Made by a program: the position numbers and the translations under genes. Below the pieces are notes generated by a model. That model did no database searches. It saw only the letters and a list, made by a program, of their open reading frames with translations, and was not told the origin of the DNA. Below are positions 8,715-16,569 of a stretch of DNA of 64,000 nucleotides, in pieces (within the stretch, counting starts at the first letter, position 1; each line of letters starts with the position of its first letter). Location of the stretch: positions 558,001 to 622,000 of the forward strand of contig OZ345355.1 of the NCBI GenBank assembly GCA_977006965.1, given 5' to 3'. The stretch is from Phymatolithon calcareum. Lineage: Eukaryota > Rhodophyta > Florideophyceae > Hapalidiales.

Positions 8715-10155
8715 TTAATCGGAATTACATAGAATCACGTCAATGGCTCGAGCCACGTCAATCTCTTCTGCCGGGGTCCATGAAGGCTTCTTCAGGATTA
8801 TGTTGAGTGTTCCAACTGCCCATGATCCTTGACTGCCCATTTCTTCAATTAAGTTCTGTGGGTTTCTCGGAAAATGGCCTGCAAACCATCTTGCGCAAAG
8901 AATTCTGTATCTGCTTTCTTTCATCCTCACTGCTTGGTGCGGTATACTATTCTTGGCGAACGTAATTTTCCTGACGAGGTGCTCTTCTTGTTTTTAGCAT
9001 ACTCGCCGAAGGCTAGATCTATCTTGAATGTCCGTTGTCGTGTTTGATTCCCTTATACGGTCGAGAGTTTCGAGTTTAGCTCTGCCCCTGTGTAATCGGT
9101 CTCCTCCACAATCCTGCTTAATCTTCGTCTTAGCTTCCGGAGCAGGTGCTGTCGGCGAAACTCCCATGGCTCTATTTGGCACAGTCTTATTAGTCTTTTC
9201 CAGTGCCGCGCTGCCCACTTCCCGAATAGTATCGTTGCAATGTCCTTCTGAATTTTCACTGCTGCTTTCGATACACAATTCAGGAACATGCTCGTATAAG
9301 CCCACCAAATTTGCAAGATAAGCTTCGATAAAGTAGACCAGCGCTGAGGTGAGGGATCAAGCCTGAACCCCACAAGCAAGAACCAAGCGTGGCCCTTCCC
9401 ACAATAAGCAAGTATCAAAGAAAAGCCAGAATCAAGAAAGAACTAAGAATCAAAGAAAATCCAGGATCAAAGAAAGAATCAAGAATCAAAGAAAAGCCAG
9501 AATCAAAGAAAGAATCAAGAATAAAAGAAAAGCCAGAATCAAAAGTCAAGAATCGAGGATGAATCAAGAAAGAGTCTGTAAGGAAGAAAACATCAGTAAG
9601 AACAAAAAGAAGCGGAAAAATCGACGATAAAGTAGATAAGCTAGAAAGGTGCCGACTTGCCTTCAATTGGGACACATGGTACCTTCTCAATAAAATCCAC
9701 TTAATTACGATGCACCGATTGTGTCGTGTGTTATATGCGCAGCGTACTCATATACTGGCCTGATAAACGCTTTGAAGAGCCTTATACTCTTTTCGGTGCT
9801 ATGTCCTCTTCTTGTCATGCCTAGGTTGCTCGTTAGCCGTACTTTGGCGCTTGCGCTTTTGAATCGCTCCAGAAGCTTCTCGTCACGAACACTGTTCGCG
9901 TCAATTGTCGTCTCGAGATAGCCTGCAGTGCGTCGTATTTCAACTTTCTACTCTTCCAGTATGAGGGGTTTTCCGACCCTTCGACGTGGGGGTCATGCGA
10001 TATTCCCGTGCCCATTCGGAGCATTCCTGGAGCATTTTCTGTAGTTCTTCTTCGTTTCTTGCCATTAGTATGACGTCATCGACAATGTTCAGACGAAGGC
10101 TCGGGTCAGAATCATTGAAGCTAATGGCCGTGACTCTTTTTGCCAGAGTATCCAT
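8715..10155 (-). pseudogene. nLTR-4b reverse transcriptase and C-terminal remnant
   Basis: Read on the minus strand, 10155-9940 encodes LAKRVTAISFNDSDPSLRL followed by NIVDDVILMARNEEELQKML, the palm motif with DD catalytic aspartates. Other frames continue with RQLTRTVFV and a thumb-type piece near 9721-9800. After the 9283-9715 insertion the sequence resumes with SKAAVKIQKDIATILFGKW and FRRQHLLRKLRRRL. It ends with HRILCARWFAGHFPRNP and a tail similar to nLTR-4a, stopping at 8715. Several frameshifts are needed, so it is inactive. Confidence 0.7.
9283..9715 (+). repeat. Insertion in nLTR-4b: minisatellite plus nLTR-4-type 3' end
   Basis: About 430 bp interrupting nLTR-4b. Its last about 75 bases (9640-9711) are the nLTR-4 3' end in plus orientation (GGTGCCGACTT ... 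TTAATTACGAT). Most of the rest (about 9418-9590) is an A-rich tandem array of GAATCAAAGAAA-like units. An imperfect duplication (GATACACAATT and GATGCACCGATT) flanks it. It looks like a SINE or rearranged copy borrowing the nLTR-4 3' end. Confidence 0.55.
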
Positions 10156-10175
10156 GGTGATGAGCTCGCTAAATC

Positions 10176-10299
10176 GTAATTAAATGGATTTATTGAGAAG
10201 GTACCATGTGTCCCAACTGGAGGAAAGTCGGCACCTCTCTAGGCATATTCAATTAGCATTGAAAATTCAGCTTCCTGAATCGGAATTACATAGAATCAC
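10176..10299 (-). mobile_element. nLTR-4c: 124-bp micro-insertion with 14-bp TSD
   Basis: GAGCTCGCTAAATC flanks it at 10162-10175 and 10300-10313. The insert is only the last 124 bases of an nLTR-4 element, minus strand, ending in the same 3' sequence as the other copies. It is a severely 5'-truncated insertion. Confidence 0.88.
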
Positions 10300-10313
10300 G
10301 AGCTCGCTAAATC

Positions 10314-10648
10314 TGCACATCTTTCCAAAACTACTACTTGTTATGATATGTGCTAGCTAACCCTACATTAGAGCTGGACACCCCGATCGGGCCCCTCCCC
10401 GAGTAAAGCCGTCTGAGGTTCTCATCTTCCTGGACAGGCCCTCTCCTCTCGTGTTTTCGAGAGGTGCCCTCAGAAGGGCTTTTGATATAGTGTACACGTG
10501 GTACAAATGTATGCGGACAGTGGTCGAATAGATGAATATCAGATAAAAATTTGTAGGTATGATAGTCACGGATATCGTGGGCAAATTGCAGGACCTCTCT
10601 CTGTCCGTTTCTATGGAGGCCCTCTCCGACGTCCCAGCGCGGCAAGAA
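10314..10648 (+). other. No intact gene; possible reverse transcriptase motif A
   Basis: No complete ORF. Near 10462-10510 the plus strand reads ALRRAFDIVYTWYKCM, similar to the KAFD-V motif A of reverse transcriptases, so this may be old retroelement DNA. The interpretation is weak. Confidence 0.25.
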
Positions 10649-10848
10649 GGGAATATGTAATGATTCATTTAAAAGTTCCTAACGCCTCACCTAGGAGTAA
10701 CAGAGCTTGCTTTCCGAACCTTTTTCTAATGTAGCGTAGTCTGGTCACTCATGGCCTCCTGAATTCGAATTTCTCTACTAACAAGTGCACGTGTGAGCAG
10801 GGAATGGGAGCAATATACTGCATATTTATTGGGACTCGTTGTGAAAGT

Positions 10849-10946
10849 GCAATTGCTACTGCAATAACTCTCGCGCCACCAATTGCTACTGCAATAACCC
10901 TCGCGCTACCAATTGCTACTGCAATAACTCTCGCGCTACCAATTGC
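10849..10946. repeat. 30-bp tandem array inside hAT-b (about 3.3 units)
   Basis: The unit CAATTGCTACTGCAATAACT plus CTCGCGCTAC is repeated head to tail near the left terminus. Each unit contains CTGCAATA, the word that recurs in the subterminal regions of all four hAT copies here, so the array may multiply transposase binding sites. Confidence 0.85.
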
Positions 10947-10975
10947 TAGTTTTATTGCATTGAGCACAATTGCGA

Positions 10976-11521
10976 TTAAGGCGTTACATAGTCAGCAATA
11001 CCTCCTGCATCGTGCATGTCGGCGCCTCGCGTGTCCTTCAAATCGTTTCTCACGCCTGCCTTAACCACTTCTACCAACTTGAACACCGTTTCGCGGAACG
11101 CTTTGATAGAAATGCCCACACTAAACTTGCTGAAGTCTCGGAAGCGCAAATTTTCGATATAAGTGATAGGGAGAGATAATGAGACGATGACATCAATGTA
11201 GTGGTACATAGCACGCTCGCGATCCGTGCTTGACAGGGTTGTTTCAAAGTAGGAGGAAATTCGCCCATCTCCTCTGTCTTCAACTTCGAGCGTTGAACTT
11301 ACGCGATACAATTCCATTAACTTTGTCTCTTCGCCACCCGCAACGCAAGAGACCAGGTGCGAGTACGGGTTATTCCATCCAGTTCCTTTCTCAAATGAGA
11401 AAACAGGCGGAATGTTTTTGCAGCGGTCTTTTCGCGGACACGCATAGACCCAGCAAGTCACTTTTCGAGCGTTCCCCTTTCGCGAAGTAATGGTCTTGAC
11501 AGCATCAAGTTCTTGCGTCAT
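10976..11521 (-). pseudogene. hAT transposase N-terminal fragment
   Basis: The 181-codon frame is homologous to about the first 190 residues of the intact hAT-a transposase. Matching segments are WVYACPRKDRCKN (zinc-finger-like), GWNNPYSHLVSCVAGGEE, ISSYFETTLSS, IVSLSLPITYIENLRFRDF, and VRNDLKDTRGADMHD. It breaks off just at the motif that should read HDGWT. No catalytic core or C-terminal dimerisation domain follows. It is clearly diverged from hAT-a and hAT-d, so it represents a separate hAT lineage. Confidence 0.8.
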
Positions 11522-12400
11522 GAGCGCTTTGACGACATGCTATCGCTTCGGTCGGACGGACATCGTCAAGTCGAGGGTGCAACCACGGAAAGAGGGGTCT
11601 GAACGATGGGGAGAGTCGAGTGTAGCAGGCTCAATTCAGAGTGTAAACAAAAGAGTAGAAACGGAGTAGGGACAGCACATCGACAAAAATAGAAGAGCGA
11701 GAATGTATCGATTCGTAGTACGTGCTCGTCCGCAGGATACTGCTACAATGCGTATCCAGAACATTTGCCTCTCTCCTTGGCGATATCCCAAACCAAAGTA
11801 TCGAATCGTCCATAAAAGACGCTTCCGACAATAGCAAGTGGAGTCGCATGAAGCCTTCTAGACGTGCTAGCCCCTTAGGGGAATAAAGCTATCACCATCA
11901 TCATCATCATGCGTGGTACGTTCGTCACCAGATCTTATTCACATCTGCTGGCCAATACGTATTGCAATTGGAAAGGAAAGTGCAATTTACGGAAATAGCA
12001 GTATATTGCCGTAAATTGCAATAGAAGTATACTGCTCCCATTCCCTGCGTGTGAGTCGTTTGCACTCATCTTCGACATCAGGGCCCACCTGCGCTGATGA
12101 TAAAATGCGTTGGAGCGCAACCAGCTCAGTTACAGCTGTGGTACCACAGTACTCATCCAGTATAGATTTTCTCCACAATGACGCTCTATTAAAAATCAGC
12201 CTCAGGCATCTCAGTCGAGTCGTCCTGTCCCTTAAGCAGGTGATCCCTGGTAGTTTGGTCGATTCAAAGGGAATCGTCATCGGTCTTCCTTTTTCTTCCT
12301 GCGCCCATAATTCGATTATTTTCTGATACTTGTTTGTGAAAAGATTCGTTTTATATGCCAGTCTATAGTCGTCGCAGGTAAGGGGGGAAGATTCCTTTCT

Positions 12401-12544
12401 TCAATCTAAGCTAAACTGCTTACACACTCAGCCACGCGCATGACCACATCCACTCATAGAGTCCCATGTCGTATGAGAGCTCTCATAGCGAATGCGTTCG
12501 CGTTGGTCTCGGTTCGGCCTTGGTGAATCGGCTCCGCCACCCCT
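12401..12544. repeat. 3' flank of the tyrosine-recombinase element, with palindrome
   Basis: Contains the 16-bp perfect palindrome TATGAGAGCTCTCATA at 12472-12487, followed by the small hairpin CGAATGCGTTCG. These could be termini or recombination sites of the adjacent element. I could not match them to a second copy. Confidence 0.4.
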
Positions 12545-13501
12545 TTACTCTGGTGGTGGCGAAACGTTGAAAAGCTTATATCGTTGCGCTAACCGCCGTT
12601 CGAAACGACGTCGGAGTTGAGGAGAAATGTTTTGAAGTTGATGGTGAACCTGATCGGGTTGAAGGTATTGTTGCATAGACTTTGATGACGCCCATCGTCC
12701 ACGAAGTTGAATTTCATCACGCGTCAGTCGACCGTGCATATGATCCGTGGTTGCGCCACCGTAACGAAGTCCATGTAGTTTTGTATCTCCAATGTCGATG
12801 TTGAATGTTTCCAAAATCGGGTTCATTCGTTTTCTTAGTGTTGCCATTGAGAATCGGAACAGCTTGTTGTCGTTTTGTGTTCCATTCTTCGATCGAATGA
12901 CCTGCTGTCGTCGAAGTAACTCGGCATTTAGTAGTCCACGAACAAACACGGATTGGTTGGTTCCACGTTTGGTTTTTGGTAGCGTCAATACGCCATAGTA
13001 ATTTTGGTTGGGTCCCTGGGGAGGATCGAGAAAGATGAAGTCTTGACACCTCGCATTCGAGGCATCTGCAGATCGTAAGTAGCAATCAAATATGACCAAT
13101 ATTGCAGTAGCCATGTCTGGACGGCCTTGTTTTAGGAGTTCATAGGCGATCGCATTCGCCAGTTGTTCGGATATAACTGTACGGGCCTTTACAGGAACAT
13201 GTTTTGCCCACCCCTCGAGAGAGGCGCGAAGGTCCTGCATTTTGCCCCGCAACGTTGGGAAGTACAGCTCAACAGCTAACATTGCATTGACGACTAATTG
13301 TCGTCCAGCTTTGTTCCGAGTATGATACGTATGAACCGCGAAGTCCATTAAGTACCCCTCAGTTTTTGATAAATCGGTAAATGAATCAAGCCCTTTTTCC
13401 TCCAAGTATTTGATGAAGGCTGCCAGGCCACGGTCGTATTGGTTTTTGGTGCTCTTGTCGACTCGGAGAGCTAGTAGCTCATACCGTCCAGGACGGTTCA
13501 T
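12545..13501 (-). CDS. Tyrosine recombinase (integrase family), ORF3 of a DIRS-like element
   Basis: Intact 318-codon ORF. A helical N-terminal SAM-like core-binding region (about 1-100) precedes a tyrosine-recombinase catalytic domain. Probable catalytic residues are visible: R143 in CYLRSADA, a lysine in LPKTKRG (about 176-178), H243 and R246 in LHGLRYGGATTD, W270 in LRGRWASSK and the nucleophile Y279 in MQQYLQ. Enzymes of this family cut and rejoin DNA through a phosphotyrosine bond and insert DIRS, Ngaro or Crypton elements. It begins 8 bases after ORF2 on the same strand. The intact catalytic set in a decayed neighbourhood suggests recent activity. Confidence 0.88.
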   Translation of the reverse strand: MNRPGRYELLALRVDKSTKNQYDRGLAAFIKYLEEKGLDSFTDLSKTEGYLMDFAVHTYHTRNKAGRQLVVNAMLAVELYFPTLRGKMQDLRASLEGWAKHVPVKARTVISEQLANAIAYELLKQGRPDMATAILVIFDCYLRSADASNARCQDFIFLDPPQGPNQNYYGVLTLPKTKRGTNQSVFVRGLLNAELLRRQQVIRSKNGTQNDNKLFRFSMATLRKRMNPILETFNIDIGDTKLHGLRYGGATTDHMHGRLTRDEIQLRGRWASSKSMQQYLQPDQVHHQLQNISPQLRRRFERRLAQRYKLFNVSPPPE

Positions 13502-13509
13502 CAGCGGGT

Positions 13510-14193
13510 TTAGACTCGCTTCTGATATATATGCTCTCTATATGTAAGTCTCCGGCCAACGTAAGAGCTGCCACTTGTCTGCAAGATATTCGATCTTCCT
13601 TTCTCTTGCGCCCCAATGAGCGCCTGATTGTCAACCCCAGTTACCAACCTTTTTCCAAGGTTCAATTTGTTGCGTAAAAACCACTTAAGACCCCTTGGGT
13701 CTTTTATAACATTCTCAGGTGTATCATATTTCATAACAAGTTCCGGCGGCAGGGCGTAAAGCAACTCGACGCTTCCTGCCACTCCGTGAGAAGGCAGCGA
13801 TAATATTGAGGCCTCCATCCAAGTCTTCGTTTGACAACGCTCAGCTAAATAGGTAGAGCTTTCTGGTGGTACTCTCGTTGTCACCCATCGGTCCGCACGT
13901 GACAATAGTTGCCGGCGGAACGCCCGGTCACATGAATCACTCACTTGAAAACATATTTCCGATTGACTGGTGGTGAGTTTGTCGTCGAAAAGTAGGGGTA
14001 CATCCATGCTGGCGACCTGCCCCCTGGAGAGGGCATTGAGACAGGTTAGTACGTGCGCGGTGGTCGTTAGTATGGCATTTTCCTCACATATTCGTGACCT
14101 ATGGCGAGGCCCTTTTCCACTCGTCCTGCCATTAATTCCCCTGATCGGTAGGGGGAATAACTCACGTCGGTCATCGGTAACAAATCTTTTCAT
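13510..14193 (-). CDS. ORF2 of the tyrosine-recombinase element, with RNase H-like motif
   Basis: Intact 227-codon ORF beginning with ATG 10 bases after ORF1 and ending 8 bases before the recombinase. No reverse transcriptase palm is visible. Near the C-terminus LVTGVDNQALIGAQEKGRS (about 183-201) resembles the D-N-x-GA-x-KGRS segment of RNase H domains in DIRS-type pol proteins, as I recall the family. The protein ends about 27 residues later. The N-terminal part (TTTAHVLTCLNALSRG) could match the start of such pol proteins. It may be a pol gene from which the reverse transcriptase was deleted, leaving an in-frame remnant, or a different protein. Function is not assigned. Confidence 0.6.
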   Translation of the reverse strand: MKRFVTDDRRELFPLPIRGINGRTSGKGPRHRSRICEENAILTTTAHVLTCLNALSRGQVASMDVPLLFDDKLTTSQSEICFQVSDSCDRAFRRQLLSRADRWVTTRVPPESSTYLAERCQTKTWMEASILSLPSHGVAGSVELLYALPPELVMKYDTPENVIKDPRGLKWFLRNKLNLGKRLVTGVDNQALIGAQEKGRSNILQTSGSSYVGRRLTYREHIYQKRV

Positions 14194-14203
14194 TTTTGTT
14201 CTA

Positions 14204-15538
14204 CTAATTTTTGCGAGCCCCAGCAGCCCCCTCTTTCTTTGTGTCGGGGTTCTTTCCTAGGGGCTTCATAAGCTCACGCTCGAGTCGCGCTGCACGGCGG
14301 GCGGCACGTAATTCGCGGCTGACCACCGCACCTTCCTCGTTTCGATCCTCAAACATGTGGGCAGCAACTTCCCACTTTCCGGTACGGTCAGCCAGCTCGA
14401 CTTTCGCTAATCGACGCAGTAGGACTTCCACGGCATCGCTTTTCCTCGCCTTTTTCATACCGAGGTCGGATATGAGCAAATCAACGGCAGCTGCAATAGA
14501 TTCGCTCTCATATTTGTTCCGTTCGGTCTTAAAGTCATGGGTTCGCACGAAATCGGTGATCGTGTGGCAGCGGCTGAAGTAGTATTGCAATCGTTCGTCG
14601 GTGACCCTCTTCCATAAGGGTAGGTTGAAATGGTACGGCTCCTCCTCTTTCTTTTTCCAGAACTTCCCCATTTTCCGCTTTTCTCGCCGCTTCATCTGCT
14701 TCTTTCGCGACGATCTATCACGTTTCCTGTAGTCTGAATCGGATGAGTCATCAGAACTGCTGGAATCATCGGAGGAGCTGTCATCAGATTCTTTCTTTTT
14801 GCGCCTCTGCTTCTGATGCTTTCGCCCCTTTCGTTCGCTTTTCCGGCTGCGTTCGTCATAACTGTCGTCATCGTCAGAGGAGCTATCATCGCTCGAGTCT
14901 GGATTGCCCCTCTGACGCGCTCTCGCTTTCTCGATAAAGGTCCGCCGGCCGCGTGGTGGATTGCCGCCGGTTATCATGTTAGTAAGGACCTTGATCTGTT
15001 GCGCAAGATCGGCTACGTTCGGTGTCGCTTCGCTGCTGTCGCTATCGCCGCTGTCGTCGCTTTCGCTTTCCGCTAGTTGAACTCTCTTTGGCTGGCCTCT
15101 TTTAGAGTTCTTTTTCTTTTTGTGTCCTCGCGACGGGACCGCGTTGGATGGGCCCGCCCTGGTTTTGGATTTGCGCGTTTTGGTTTTGCGAGAGGGCCCG
15201 GCGTTGGATGGCCCTCCTCTAGTATTAGTTGCAGATTCGGAGGCATCTGCATTTTTCGGATTGTTAGCATCACCGTTACGCGCGTCCTCCAGCTCAGTGT
15301 CATCGTATTCACTTCCACTACTTACGGGTGCCGGTAAATTGCCGGCGACCACGTTAGTAATTACCTCCCATAAATCGTTAGTATCGCATCGCAGTGGCTC
15401 ATTGCGCGAAGCATCCAGTTTCGAATTCAAAAACTCAATCATCCCGGTATGGAACTCACGTCCCCGGGTTTCATAAGTCTTCAAATTCTTACTTACCACA
15501 TCTTTAAACTTCGATATATAATCTCCATCTTTTCCCAT
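14204..15538 (-). CDS. ORF1 of the tyrosine-recombinase element (gag-like, highly charged)
   Basis: I chose the ATG at 15538 (MGKDGDYISKFKDVV), giving 444 codons. The open frame continues upstream to a stop near 15627, and its first TTG is at 15568. The protein has an N-terminal helical region, a Thr/Ser/Lys/Arg-rich linker, an acidic patch, and an SR/SD-rich low-complexity stretch with SDDSSSDD and RKRDRSSRKK blocks. It ends in a folded-looking C-terminal region (YHFNLPLWKRVTDERLQYYF ... IAAAVDLLISDLGMKKARKS) and a basic tail. Position and composition suit the nucleic-acid-binding gag-like ORF1 of DIRS-type retroelements. No zinc knuckle is seen. Confidence 0.65.
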   Translation of the reverse strand: MGKDGDYISKFKDVVSKNLKTYETRGREFHTGMIEFLNSKLDASRNEPLRCDTNDLWEVITNVVAGNLPAPVSSGSEYDDTELEDARNGDANNPKNADASESATNTRGGPSNAGPSRKTKTRKSKTRAGPSNAVPSRGHKKKKNSKRGQPKRVQLAESESDDSGDSDSSEATPNVADLAQQIKVLTNMITGGNPPRGRRTFIEKARARQRGNPDSSDDSSSDDDDSYDERSRKSERKGRKHQKQRRKKKESDDSSSDDSSSSDDSSDSDYRKRDRSSRKKQMKRREKRKMGKFWKKKEEEPYHFNLPLWKRVTDERLQYYFSRCHTITDFVRTHDFKTERNKYESESIAAAVDLLISDLGMKKARKSDAVEVLLRRLAKVELADRTGKWEVAAHMFEDRNEEGAVVSRELRAARRAARLERELMKPLGKNPDTKKEGAAGARKN

Positions 15539-16560
15539 CCCCGCGAAGAGTTCGGTAAACTCTCCCAAAAGCAGCCTGTTACTGCTTCGATTGTTGTTGT
15601 TAGCAGGTGAAATTTTCGAAGAGGCGCCTCACCCACGGCATCCCCTCCTAGTCCCATTCCCTAAGGGACGAGGGCAAGTGTTGTGAACTAACACAGGTGA
15701 CACTCACAGTCTAAATAGACAACACCGTCAACAGGTAGCGGGTTCAAAGCCCATATGCCCACCCATCCTCGTAAACGTCGGCGTCCTCGTTAGAGTCCGA
15801 TTCGATCGTTCCTTGCCAGTGCGATACAGGCCAGCGACTTCACTAGTTATTACCAGATCCGCCTCGCACGTCACCAAGTCCAACCTCGAGAGAAGGAGTT
15901 CCAACACCACTTCCATTGACGAACCAGAACTGATAGCACAGTTAAGATGAGAACTCAAACACTCCACAAATTTATGATCATTTAAAAAGCTGCGCCGTTA
16001 TGCGTAGAAGAAAACTTAAAGGCCTCCCCGAGGCCAGGTGTCGCTACTAGGGCATGTTGCCAGGACACCGCGCTTTACAACTTTGACTAAACGATTCCGA
16101 TAGGGGTTTACGACTTATGCGAAAAATACCAACGTTATGTGTACATCTCCATCTCCGTACATGTTCATTGCTCATTGTCTCCGAGAAGTTAAGTATCGGT
16201 CGGGTGCCACCCCGTCCGTCATGAGTCTTCATCAGGTGAAATTGTGCAGCTCTTAGACACCCGAAGGTGCACAGGGGTCGCGACGTGAACGCGGCTACAC
16301 ACGAGACCGGGTCAGTAAACCCTCTTTACTAACTCCTGGCCAGAGATCCGTACGTGCACTTCATACTCCTTAGAGACTCACGCCTCCAGGTAAGTCAGAA
16401 TCCATTGTGAGTCTTTCCCCCCACCCTGACTTATCCGCACACGAAGTGTGATTCACGCACAAAAACTCCCCCCCAAGACTTGGCGGCAATATCCAAATCA
16501 TTCCACGCCCAAGTCCGAAAATACCGTTCTGCTATGCAAGCTCGCAGAACTCTATATTTC
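15539..16560. other. Upstream region of the tyrosine-recombinase element, no gene
   Basis: About 1 kb with no supported ORF, probably the 5' UTR or left part of the tyrosine-recombinase element. It has small hairpins (GGCCTCCCCGAGGCC near 16021; CACACGAAGTGTG near 16438). I could not identify terminal or split direct repeats by eye. Confidence 0.4.
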
Positions 16561-16569
16561 TCTTCTTCG

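Larger units (their letters stand above)
8612..10162 (-). mobile_element. nLTR-4b: truncated non-LTR retrotransposon, interrupted at about 9283-9715
   Basis: Minus-strand nLTR-4 copy with its 3' UTR end (plus strand ATCGTAATTGAATGGATTTA) at 8612. It is bordered by AGCTCGCTAAATC at 8602-8614 and 10163-10175, consistent with a TSD overlapping the element end by a few bases. It reaches further 5' than nLTR-4a and includes the reverse transcriptase palm. A separate sequence of about 430 bp interrupts it. Confidence 0.75.
10798..12047 (-). mobile_element. hAT-b: 1250-bp non-autonomous hAT element
   Basis: Exact 8-bp TSD CGTGTGAG at 10790-10797 and 12048-12055. TIRs begin CAGGGAATGGGAGCA at both ends, and removing the element restores the nLTR-2 reading frame. 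It contains a 5' transposase fragment on the minus strand, a 30-bp subterminal tandem array at 10849-10946 and an (ATC)n microsatellite near 11890. The rest of the transposase is deleted. Confidence 0.92.
10649..12400 (-). mobile_element. nLTR-2b: non-LTR retrotransposon split by hAT-b
   Basis: Minus-strand nLTR-2 copy with its 3' end at 10649 (plus strand GGGAATATGTAATGATTCAT, that is, the copy ends in ATTCCC). The coding end ECKRLTRALVSREIRIQEA is cut after ECKRLTR by the hAT element at 10798-12047. It resumes upstream at 12056 with TTRLRCLRLIFNRASLWRKS. The 5' boundary near 12400 is approximate. Confidence 0.75.

Noticed and set aside
9415-9690. 91-codon hydrophobic repetitive minus-strand ORF
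   Set aside because: Reads through the GAATCAAAGAAA minisatellite; repetition of Phe/Leu/Ser is an artefact of the tandem array.
10849-10946. CRISPR-like direct repeats
   Set aside because: Units are contiguous without spacers and the context is a eukaryotic transposon.
10749-10967. Peptide with IGSARVIAVA repeats
   Set aside because: Translation of the 30-bp subterminal array of hAT-b, not a gene.
14211-14582. Plus-strand ORFs opposite the tyrosine-recombinase element ORF1 (also 15120-15476)
   Set aside because: Antisense shadows of the charged low-complexity ORF1.
15700-15780. Possible tRNA T-arm (GCGGGTTCAAAGCCC)
   Set aside because: The T stem does not pair properly and no acceptor, D or anticodon arm fits around it.
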